The notes below the pieces were generated by a model. It saw only the letters and a program-made list of their open reading frames with translations. It was not told where the DNA came from and searched no databases. DNA of 10,873 bases from Bacillota bacterium (lineage in GTDB: Bacteria; Bacillota; Clostridia; Clostridiales; Clostridiaceae). The position numbers and the translations under genes were made by a program. How positions within the stretch are numbered: position 1 is the first letter of the stretch; every line of letters begins with the position of its first letter. Below are positions 1 to 5,568 of the stretch, piece after piece. The DNA lies in assembly GCA_030706065.1 (NCBI GenBank), contig JAUZPH010000084.1:1-10873 (forward strand). Direction: 5' to 3'.

Positions 1-807
1 GCAGCCATAAATGCAAAAATTCGAAATAAAAGCATTCTGTTGTTTGGGTACCGGGATTTAAGCAACAAGCTTATGAAGGCTCCCAAAGTCAATAATTACC
101 TCGGTTTTTATGATATTACCGGCGAGGAGATGAAAAAGAAGTTTCAGGAACATATGGACTTCATGGGCATAGAGGTTTTGACGGAAAGAGTCAACAGTGT
201 ATATGCCATGGGAGACTATTTTGCTATGATGGTCAACGATAAGATGTATGAAGCAAAAGCCTTGATACTGGCAACAGGAATGGAATATACAAAGCCCCTA
301 AGGGGTGAGGAGGAGTTTCTGGGCAGGGGTGTAGGCTATTGTGCTACCTGTGATGCACCCTTGTACAGGGGAAAGACCATCACAGTAGTAGGATATAATA
401 GAGAGGCTGAGGAAGAGGCAAACTATGTCAGCGAGCTTGCAGGAAAACTGTACTATATTCCTATGTACAAAGGTGATTACAGAATAAGGGACGGCATTGA
501 AGTCATCAATGACAAGCCGCTGGTTATAACGGGTGGGGATAGAGTAACAAATCTCCAGTTGATGAATAAAACACTTGATACGGACGCTGTATTCATACTA
601 AAGGATAGTATCTCACCAGGACAGCTTGTACCGGGATTGGAGATGGAAAACGGCCATATAAAGGTAGATAGAAATATGAGAACCAATTTGGAAGGGTGCT
701 ATGCTGCAGGAGATTGTACCGGTAAGCCTTATCAGTATATAAAATCTGCAGGGGAAGGCCTGGTGGCTGCTTTAAGCGCAGTTGCCTATATTGATTCAAA
801 ATCTTAA
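1..807 (+). CDS. Thioredoxin-reductase-like FAD flavoprotein, 5' end cut by window edge
   Basis: The reading frame is open from base 1, so the gene begins upstream; 268 residues are visible before the TAA. The first residues (AAINAKIRNKSILLFG) look like the helix and second strand that follow the N-terminal FAD-binding GxGPAG loop of low-molecular-weight thioredoxin reductases, so only about 20 residues are probably missing. The redox disulfide motif YCATCD is present (Cys codons at 340 and 349), and the C-terminal FAD signature GCYAAGDCTG is intact at 697-726. The NADPH domain between them is degenerate: where a GGGDSA-type loop is expected the protein reads VVGYNREAEEEA, and there is no HRR-type 2'-phosphate motif. 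This resembles the pyridine-nucleotide-independent (ferredoxin- or unknown-donor-linked) branch of the family known in Clostridia. Family membership is secure; the electron donor is inferred. No thioredoxin gene is adjacent on the visible side. Confidence 0.88.
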   Translation, partial: AAINAKIRNKSILLFGYRDLSNKLMKAPKVNNYLGFYDITGEEMKKKFQEHMDFMGIEVLTERVNSVYAMGDYFAMMVNDKMYEAKALILATGMEYTKPLRGEEEFLGRGVGYCATCDAPLYRGKTITVVGYNREAEEEANYVSELAGKLYYIPMYKGDYRIRDGIEVINDKPLVITGGDRVTNLQLMNKTLDTDAVFILKDSISPGQLVPGLEMENGHIKVDRNMRTNLEGCYAAGDCTGKPYQYIKSAGEGLVAALSAVAYIDSKS

Positions 808-870
808 GGGTTCAATACATACACAAAGGATAAGACAACCCTCGCAGAGCATATAAGAATATAGATGTGT

Positions 871-953
871 GAATTTATAACTGAATTTATCACTTGGAAA
901 AGACCGTTGAAGCTTCGGCATTTTTCAAGTCAATTTGATATTGTTTAAATTCC
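871..953. repeat. Palindromic intergenic element, copy 1
   Basis: An outer inverted pair GAATTTA (871-877) / TAAATTC (946-952) encloses a second one, ACTTGGAAAA (892-901) / TTTTTCAAGT (921-930, one mismatch), around a CCG/CGG mini-stem (904-906 / 916-918) with the loop TTGAAGCTT. Bases 874-931 align without gaps to 3158-3215 at 40 of 58 positions. The two copies share the outer arms and the TGAAGnTT loop. It may be a diverged mobile palindrome or a structured RNA; function is unknown. Confidence 0.45.
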
Positions 954-964
954 AACATCTTTAT

Positions 965-1060
965 AGGGAAACAACTTCAACTATAAACTTATACATGGTC
1001 AAAAACTGTCCTCTTCAGTGTTTGACACATGTATAAGTTAAGTTTCCGTATTGTTTCCCT
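965..1060. repeat. Long imperfect inverted repeat (~96 nt), MITE-like or structured RNA
   Basis: Terminal arms AGGGAAACAA (965-974) and TTGTTTCCCT (1051-1060) are perfectly complementary. The inner arm AACTTATACATG (986-997) plus GTCAAA (998-1003) pairs with TTTGAC (1021-1026) plus CATGTATAAGTT (1028-1039), leaving one bulged base at 1027. The apex closes with ACTG (1005-1008) / CAGT (1016-1019) around a 7-base loop. About 32 base pairs form in total, far more than a terminator needs. There is no U-tract and no open reading frame inside. Terminal inverted repeats in a short non-coding unit are typical of miniature transposable elements; no clear target duplication is visible at its ends. Confidence 0.6.
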
Positions 1061-1067
1061 TAAATAG

Positions 1068-1104
1068 AAGCAGCGGTATTCATAACTTCTCAACCGCTGC
1101 TTTT
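1068..1104. terminator. Hairpin terminator between convergent genes
   Basis: A perfect 10-bp stem, AAGCAGCGGT (1068-1077) with ACCGCTGCTT (1093-1102), has a 15-base loop. On the plus strand it runs into TTTT (1101-1104); on the minus strand it is followed by CTATTT. It lies 46 bp past the stop codon of the minus-strand hydrolase gene, so it most likely ends that transcript and may also stop plus-strand read-through from the flavoprotein side. Confidence 0.65.
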
Positions 1105-1148
1105 CATATCCCTTTTAATAGTTATTCATAATTGAAAAAGCTGGAATT

Positions 1149-1685
1149 TTACTTTTGGACAAAAAAGAAAACGTGATTTCCTATTGGTTTTACATTGCTT
1201 TTCTTTACATTTTTCATCCATTGTGATTTGGCCGTTTTCGGATTGTAGAAAAATACTGCCTCACCGGTAGGATCCTTTCCTTTTAGAGCATCAAACACTG
1301 CGTTATAGCACTCTTCTGTAGGTACAACATTGAGCTTGCCATTTACCACACAGGAGAAGGCGCCCTTTTGCATTATTACGCCAGATACGGTCTTTGGGAA
1401 ACCGGGATGTAACAATCTGTTCAGTATGACTGATGCCACCGCAACCTTGCCTTCGTATGGTTCGGCGCGGCTCTCGGCAAATACTACCTGAGCCATCAGA
1501 TTGATATCATCGTCGCTCAGGTATATTCGCTTATTTTTATAATTAAAAACCTGGCTCGCTTCATTTTTTCCATTATATAAAGCAGCAGAATTAGAGCTTT
1601 CAAAGGTGGCAGCTCTTGGTTCCAAGGATCCGAATAACGATAAAAGTAAAGAAAAAGCAATGCCATAAAATATTTTTTTACTCAT
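1149..1685 (-). CDS. Secreted SleB/CwlJ-type cell-wall hydrolase
   Basis: The 178-residue protein starts with a signal peptide (MSKK, then a hydrophobic run to about residue 19, with a likely cut after RAA near residue 26). A linker of ~30 residues leads to a Hydrolase_2 (SleB/CwlJ) domain at about 55-178. Family hallmarks are visible: FAESRAEPYEGK (69-80), whose Glu71 matches the catalytic glutamate of the family, VAVASVILNR (81-90), FPKTVSGVI (96-104) and FFYNPKTAKS (145-154). Proteins of this family cut peptidoglycan, classically spore cortex as lytic transglycosylases. There is no N-terminal peptidoglycan-binding domain, so it is not a full SleB; a general wall-remodelling role is possible. 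The ATG has a strong AGGAGG site at 1692-1697. The leader carries a c-di-AMP riboswitch, which argues for control by wall and osmotic signalling rather than only by sporulation. Confidence 0.9.
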   Translation of the reverse strand: MSKKIFYGIAFSLLLSLFGSLEPRAATFESSNSAALYNGKNEASQVFNYKNKRIYLSDDDINLMAQVVFAESRAEPYEGKVAVASVILNRLLHPGFPKTVSGVIMQKGAFSCVVNGKLNVVPTEECYNAVFDALKGKDPTGEAVFFYNPKTAKSQWMKNVKKSNVKPIGNHVFFFVQK

Positions 1686-1697
1686 GCAATACCTCCT

Positions 1698-1816
1698 TTT
1701 GCCTGCGAAGTTAGCTGACGGGTTCGGAAAAGGTATAACCTACGCCATAAGGCGATTCACCCCAGGATATGGTTCCTCCGCATTTTAAAGCGAATAACTG
1801 CCGTAAAATTTAGGCT
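1698..1816 (-). promoter_or_regulatory. c-di-AMP riboswitch (ydaO/yuaA class) in the leader of the hydrolase gene
   Basis: Read on the minus strand, the leader contains the conserved blocks of the ydaO/yuaA riboswitch in order: GCGGAGGAACC (1771-1781), TGGGGTGAATC (1754-1764), a variable hairpin (CGCC-TTAT-GGCG, 1743-1754), then CCGAACCCGTCAGCTAAC (1710-1727) and the closing CGCAGGC (1701-1707). From memory these agree closely with characterised ydaO sequences. The 5' side of P1 is probably the GCC at 1813-1815. Known members bind c-di-AMP and turn off genes for wall hydrolases and osmolyte or potassium transport. The ribosome site AAGGAGGT (1691-1698) starts only a few bases after the P1 strand and no intrinsic terminator lies between, so control of translation is more likely here than transcription attenuation; that is inferred. 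Confidence 0.92.
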
Positions 1817-1870
1817 ATTGGTATTGTTCCCCGGAAGGAAAATAATATACGCGGGAAAAACGAAGGTAAG

Positions 1871-1894
1871 AAAAAATCCGGCATTGCCGGATTT
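1871..1894 (-). terminator. Rho-independent terminator of the minus-strand membrane-protein gene
   Basis: On the minus strand, AAATCCGGC and GCCGGATTT (1886-1894 and 1874-1882) form a perfect 9-bp stem with a 3-base loop, followed by a run of Ts (the As at 1871-1876). It lies 15 bp past the TAA of the gene at 1910-2938. It separates that gene from the riboswitch-hydrolase unit downstream, so the two minus-strand genes are probably transcribed separately. Confidence 0.88.
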
Positions 1895-1909
1895 GGAAAA
1901 TCGGGTTAA

Positions 1910-2938
1910 TCATTTGATATTTGTAGCCTTAAAGGTTGTGTACATGTTCAGGAAGCCGTCATATTTGTCCTGAACATTTAAATATTGGTTGCTGGAATCG
2001 GAGTAGATTTGCTTAAGCTGATCTTCAGTCAAGGTACCTGTAGTGACCTGAGCCGCTTGATCTCTTTCCTGGCCCACAGCCAGTATAAAGCTCTGAATGT
2101 ATGTATCGTATCCACCAAAAACCGCTTTTAAGCTGTCCTTTACTGTCTTGCAGTTTTCCGGCACTGAGGTCTTGAGAAAATCCTTTTCCAGGTCGGAGTT
2201 CTTTTGCATATAGCTGTTAGCCAACGTGATAAGATCGTCATAAGTGTCCGACTTGTTTCTTGCATTATTAAGCTCGGTAGAAAAGTCCGTTTTTATAGGA
2301 ATAAATTTTGCGACAAGCTCGTCCGCCTTTGTACAAAAATCTAAAGTCTGAGAGGCTTTTATATCTGCATCCCTTTGAGCCTTAGCCAGTTGATTTGCAT
2401 AGAGCTCAAAGGCCTTTAAGAAGTCATTGGCATTGTTCAATACAGAAATAGACATTCCCTTCATACCAAATTGGGAGTAGGAATTTTCGCTATCATCCCG
2501 GTATTTGGTAAAGTCCTGTATGGACGAACTGATATCCTTGCTGTTTGGATTCTGTAAAATGTTCAATATCTGGTTATACATAGTCAAATTACTGTTCAGC
2601 CCGTCTTTAATTGCATTGTGCTGCAATTTAAACGTATCTCCCGGAATCAGCCCATCCAGCTGTGTCTTGGCATCTTTCAGGTTATTTATGATTTCCGGAA
2701 GTTTTTTTCTGCAGGTTTCAGGGTCTGGAACATTGTCTTTCAACAGTGACTTGGTACTTTTGTTTGTTGTATTAATAGTATCAACAACTTCCCTTACACT
2801 TCTCTCATAGGAATTCAATGATTGATCCGTAACATAATAGTATGTACCAAAAAAAACTCCGGCAAGAATCAAAGCAGAGAATGTGGTTATAATAATAGCC
2901 ATAAGAGTCATTTTTTCCTTTTTCTTTTTTGGTTTCAA
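1910..2938 (-). CDS. Unrecognised membrane-anchored helical protein
   Basis: I do not recognise this family. With the TTG start at 2938 it has 342 residues: a lysine-rich cytoplasmic tip (KPKKKKEK), one transmembrane helix at about 12-36, then an extracytoplasmic, mostly helical and polar region with no catalytic motif that I can name. Two segments look alike, about residues 93-128 (LDGLIPG...KDGL...YNQILNIL) and 256-287 (LKTSVPE...KDSL...YDTYIQSFILAV), which suggests an internal duplication of a helical unit. Three cysteines are present (about 76, 202, 263). TTG is chosen because the ribosome site AAGGTGG (2947-2953) is 8 bases before it; two in-frame GTG codons (2950, 2947) fall inside that site. 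A later ATG at 2911 with AAGGA upstream is an alternative. It lies between the riboswitch-controlled hydrolase and the divergent cdaA. A surface sensor, adhesin-like or wall-linked role is conceivable but unproven. Confidence 0.8.
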   Translation of the reverse strand: MKPKKKKEKMTLMAIIITTFSALILAGVFFGTYYYVTDQSLNSYERSVREVVDTINTTNKSTKSLLKDNVPDPETCRKKLPEIINNLKDAKTQLDGLIPGDTFKLQHNAIKDGLNSNLTMYNQILNILQNPNSKDISSSIQDFTKYRDDSENSYSQFGMKGMSISVLNNANDFLKAFELYANQLAKAQRDADIKASQTLDFCTKADELVAKFIPIKTDFSTELNNARNKSDTYDDLITLANSYMQKNSDLEKDFLKTSVPENCKTVKDSLKAVFGGYDTYIQSFILAVGQERDQAAQVTTGTLTEDQLKQIYSDSSNQYLNVQDKYDGFLNMYTTFKATNIK

Positions 2939-2953
2939 TAAGTACACCACCTT

Positions 2954-3152
2954 TTAAAATTGTTGGTATCGATGCTGACCCTGCAAAAGTCATACATCCG
3001 CAGATAATCAGAAATTATTATTTCAAATTGAGAAATTTTCAGCTTTAAACCCGGCTTTATTACAAATATATTCTATCATATAATCTAAAATTACTCACAC
3101 TAAATTTCATTTTAATGCTGGAAAGGTTGAAGCTTTTCTGCAGTATAGCTGC
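2954..3152. other. Spacer upstream of the minus-strand membrane-protein gene
   Basis: This AT-rich stretch must hold the promoter of the minus-strand gene, but I see no convincing -35/-10 pair. A small hairpin GCAG (3140-3143) / CTGC (3149-3152) lies next to the repeat copy at 3153. The decamer GTTGAAGCTT at 3126-3135 also occurs at 907-916 in the first repeat region. No open reading frame with a ribosome site is visible. Confidence 0.4.
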
Positions 3153-3238
3153 GGAAATTTATATTTTAATCTATCGCCTTCGAAAAATCGGTGAAGATTC
3201 GATATTTTCTCAGTCGAATATTTAAGGGTTAAATTTCC
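3153..3238. repeat. Palindromic intergenic element, copy 2
   Basis: The outer arms CGGAAATTTA (3152-3161) and TAAATTTCCG (3230-3239) are perfectly complementary, with weaker pairing continuing outward to about 3144/3247. Inside are ATCG/CGAT (3187-3190 / 3200-3203) around the loop GTGAAGATT, and an alternative pair ATTCGA/TCGAAT (3197-3202 / 3214-3219). The core matches the element at 874-931 without gaps. The closing base pair of the inner mini-stem changes from C-G in copy 1 to T-A here, a compensatory change. Confidence 0.45.
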
Positions 3239-3320
3239 GTATCTGTAGGAAGGAGATATCTTCTGTAATAGTTATTTGGGGAATTATAATACCTGGATAA
3301 TTATTGCTTGTCATAGTATA

Positions 3321-3400
3321 TTTTGTTCATTAAGGAGTTAGTACAAGCGCTTCGGGATTGTAAAAATTAATGAACAAAAGTAGCTTTTCTTGTACATTAA
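3321..3400. promoter_or_regulatory. Operator-like inverted and direct repeats upstream of cdaA
   Basis: TTTTGTTCATTAA (3321-3333) and TTAATGAACAAAA (3367-3379) are a perfect 13-bp inverted repeat. A third, direct copy TTGTACATTAA (3390-3400, one change) lies just before the cdaA -10 hexamer. Inside the loop, TACAA (3342-3346) and TTGTA (3358-3362) can also pair, so a 59-nt hairpin is possible. The spacing of three like-sequence 11-mers, the last in the -35 region, suggests binding sites for a dimeric regulator of cdaA; no regulator is identified. Confidence 0.5.
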
Positions 3401-3421
3401 AGTTGAATAATAGTGTATAAT
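3390..3421 (+). promoter_or_regulatory. Candidate cdaA promoter
   Basis: A perfect TATAAT is at 3416-3421, 34 bp before the TTG start. The -35 is poor: TGTACA at 3391-3396 matches 4 of 6 bases but with a long 19-bp spacer. The weak -35 overlaps one of the operator-like repeats, which would fit a promoter needing an activator. Confidence 0.5.
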
Positions 3422-3455
3422 TGTTAATGAGATTAAGTATTTGAGGTGACAGAAA

Positions 3456-4313
3456 TTGAATCTGATCAATATGATAACCAGAACCGTAGGCGGTATGACT
3501 GTATGGAACCTACTGGACATAGCAGTTATTTCATATATATTTTATAAAGGATATACTCTTATCAGAGAGACCAGGGCAGAGCAGCTGATAAAGGGTATAT
3601 TGTTTATTGTGATTTTAATCCCCATAAGCGATTGGCTTCAGCTCACAATGCTGAATATGATTTTAAACAGGACCCTTACTATAGGTGTTCTTTCTATTGT
3701 AATCATATTTCAACCTGAGATAAGGAGGGCTCTGGAGCATCTGGGAAGGTCAGCCTTTGCCGAGAGGCATATACTACTGGAAGACGATGAAGTTATGGAC
3801 AAGGTTATCACTGAGCTTGTTGTGGCAGTAGAGAGTCTTTCAAAATCCAAGACAGGTGCACTTATAGCTATTGAACAGAAGACCGGATTGAATGATGTCA
3901 TTGCCTCCGGAACCAGGATCGATGCAATGGTTTCAGCGGCCCTGCTGGAGAATATATTCGTTGTAAACACTCCTCTTCATGACGGTGCTACAATAATTAG
4001 AAATGACAGGATTCTTGCAGCGGGCTGCGTACTGCCTCTGACAGGCAATACTGAAATAAATAAGAAGCTGGGAACAAGACATAGAGCAGCCATGGGAATC
4101 ACCGAGATTTCCGATGCATTGGTTGTCATTGTATCGGAGGAAACCGGTATAATATCTCTGTCCGTAAATGGAAAACTCACAAGAAACTATGATAAGGACA
4201 GATTGAAAGACATACTTATAAGAATAATGAAGAGAAGGCAGGAAAGCAGAAAAACAACAATTGGAGAGAGGGTGAAGCAGTGGCTAAGAAAAAGGATAAC
4301 CAAATCATCGTAA
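3456..4313 (+). CDS. cdaA: Diadenylate cyclase CdaA (makes c-di-AMP)
   Basis: This 285-residue membrane enzyme joins two ATP into cyclic di-AMP at the inner face of the membrane. Three transmembrane helices are visible at about 16-33, 42-59 and 64-85, followed by the linker QPEIRRALEHLGR (86-98) and the DAC catalytic domain (about 100-265). Both signature motifs are intact: DGA at 176-178 (LHDGATII) and RHR at 208-210 (LGTRHRAAMG). Length and architecture match CdaA/DacA of Firmicutes. The start is TTG, supported by GAGGTGA at 3443-3449, 6 bases upstream; the first ATG would be at residue 6 with no better site. The last 34 bases overlap cdaR. In many Firmicutes the operon continues with glmM, which is absent here. 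The c-di-AMP produced should act on the riboswitch in front of the nearby hydrolase gene. Confidence 0.97.
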   Translation: MNLINMITRTVGGMTVWNLLDIAVISYIFYKGYTLIRETRAEQLIKGILFIVILIPISDWLQLTMLNMILNRTLTIGVLSIVIIFQPEIRRALEHLGRSAFAERHILLEDDEVMDKVITELVVAVESLSKSKTGALIAIEQKTGLNDVIASGTRIDAMVSAALLENIFVVNTPLHDGATIIRNDRILAAGCVLPLTGNTEINKKLGTRHRAAMGITEISDALVVIVSEETGIISLSVNGKLTRNYDKDRLKDILIRIMKRRQESRKTTIGERVKQWLRKRITKSS

Positions 4314-5533
4314 AGATAATATGCGTTATTGCTTCCTTCATGCTGTGGCTTTATGTTGCTAATGCCGAAAACCCGGAAAAAACGAGGACTTTGACTGTTC
4401 CGGTTACTATTCAAAATGTAGATGCTCTGGCTGATTACAAGCTGGCATTAGTAAATGACAGAAACTATGAAGTGAACCTTAAAGTGAAGGGGCCAATGCT
4501 TGATGTAAATGCACTGGATGCCAGTAAGATTACCTTAAAGGTGGATATGTCAGTTGTTATGATGCTGAAAAAAGGAGTAAACAGGATTCCGGTGATTGTA
4601 GATAATATTCCGGATAATGTTACAGTAGTAGATAAGGAGAATCTGAGGCTGGAAGTGAATTTGGATGAGTTAAAGGGGAAAAGTGTGCCGATAAAGGTCA
4701 ATATTCAGCCGATAACAAAGCCAGGCTATGCCGCCTTTGATCCAATACTAAATTTAAGCTCCGTTTATGTCAGCGGCCCCGGACAGTATGTGGATAATGT
4801 ATCCTATGCAGCTGCCTCACAAGAAGTGAAGGATGCGGATGCAGACAAAGAGTTCAATCTGCCTCTTCAGCCCTATGACGCTGCAGGGCGGGTGGTTAAG
4901 GAAGTAAAAATTGAGCCTCAGTCAGTAAATGTAGTTATACCTGTAAAAAAGACCAAAACAGTAAGTATATTTGTAAACTTAAAGGGAAATATAAGCAAAG
5001 GTATGAGATTAAATTCAGCAGATGCCGTACCTTCAAAGATAGAGATAGCAGGAGACGAGAATCTTCTCAAAAATATAAGCCAGATTGAAACCGCACCAAT
5101 AGACCTTTCGACAATAAACGAAAGCAAAACAGTAGAGGTTGGTCTGGTTCTGCCTAATGGCATAGTGCTGACTCGAGATAATGAAAATATAAATGTTAAG
5201 TTCAGTGTGGATCAGATTGGATCAAAGAACATTCAGAGGAATATTCAATTTACCAATCTCGCACAGGGCCTTACCTATACATCGGATAAGAACAGCGTAT
5301 ACCTGGTACTTACGGGCCCACAAAATGTACTGAGTACCATTGGTGATACATCAGTACAGTGTACTGTTGATTTGAGCAACCTGGGAGAAAGTGTCGATGC
5401 CCATACCGTGCCGGTTACGGTATCCGGTTTACCAGACGGGGTATCAGTTGCATCTGTAACACCGCAAAATGTGAAGGTGTTGATTATGAAAGCATCGGCC
5501 ACATCAACAACGACACAGACTCCAACTCAATAG
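4280..5533 (+). CDS. cdaR: YbbR-domain CdaA regulator CdaR
   Basis: The 417-residue protein has a basic N-terminus (MAKKKDNQ), one transmembrane helix at about 9-27 (IIVKIICVIASFMLWLYVA), and then a long extracytoplasmic part made of four YbbR-like beta repeats, at roughly 35-115, 116-225, 226-310 and 315-405. Each has the typical pattern of a V-x-G/SGP turn and a closing valine-rich strand. The C-terminus ends in a Thr/Ser-rich tail (TSTTTQTPTQ). CdaR proteins bind CdaA through the membrane and modulate c-di-AMP synthesis. The GTG start at 4280 overlaps cdaA by 34 bp and is preceded by AGGGTG at 4269-4274, so the two genes are translationally coupled, as expected for partners. Confidence 0.95.
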   Translation: MAKKKDNQIIVKIICVIASFMLWLYVANAENPEKTRTLTVPVTIQNVDALADYKLALVNDRNYEVNLKVKGPMLDVNALDASKITLKVDMSVVMMLKKGVNRIPVIVDNIPDNVTVVDKENLRLEVNLDELKGKSVPIKVNIQPITKPGYAAFDPILNLSSVYVSGPGQYVDNVSYAAASQEVKDADADKEFNLPLQPYDAAGRVVKEVKIEPQSVNVVIPVKKTKTVSIFVNLKGNISKGMRLNSADAVPSKIEIAGDENLLKNISQIETAPIDLSTINESKTVEVGLVLPNGIVLTRDNENINVKFSVDQIGSKNIQRNIQFTNLAQGLTYTSDKNSVYLVLTGPQNVLSTIGDTSVQCTVDLSNLGESVDAHTVPVTVSGLPDGVSVASVTPQNVKVLIMKASATSTTTQTPTQ

Positions 5534-5568
5534 TGGATGGAGCTGGATGTTTTTTACGGAGGAGTAAT

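Noticed and set aside
2805..2993. A 62-codon minus-strand frame overlapping the start of the membrane-protein gene
   Set aside because: It overlaps the longer gene in another frame and its translation has no recognisable features; the AAGGTGG site serves the TTG of the longer frame better.
3118..3260. A second c-di-AMP riboswitch in front of cdaA
   Set aside because: None of the conserved ydaO blocks (GGGGTGAATC, CCCGTCAGCTAAC) is present on either strand there.
3248..3265. A strong AAGGAG motif (GGAAGGAGATATC) in the spacer upstream of cdaA
   Set aside because: No start codon with an open frame follows; the next in-frame codons reach TAA at once. It is probably part of the local palindromic sequence.
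3338..3520. A 60-codon minus-strand frame across the cdaA promoter and start
   Set aside because: It runs through the operator repeats and the beginning of cdaA in antisense, with no ribosome site or family resemblance.
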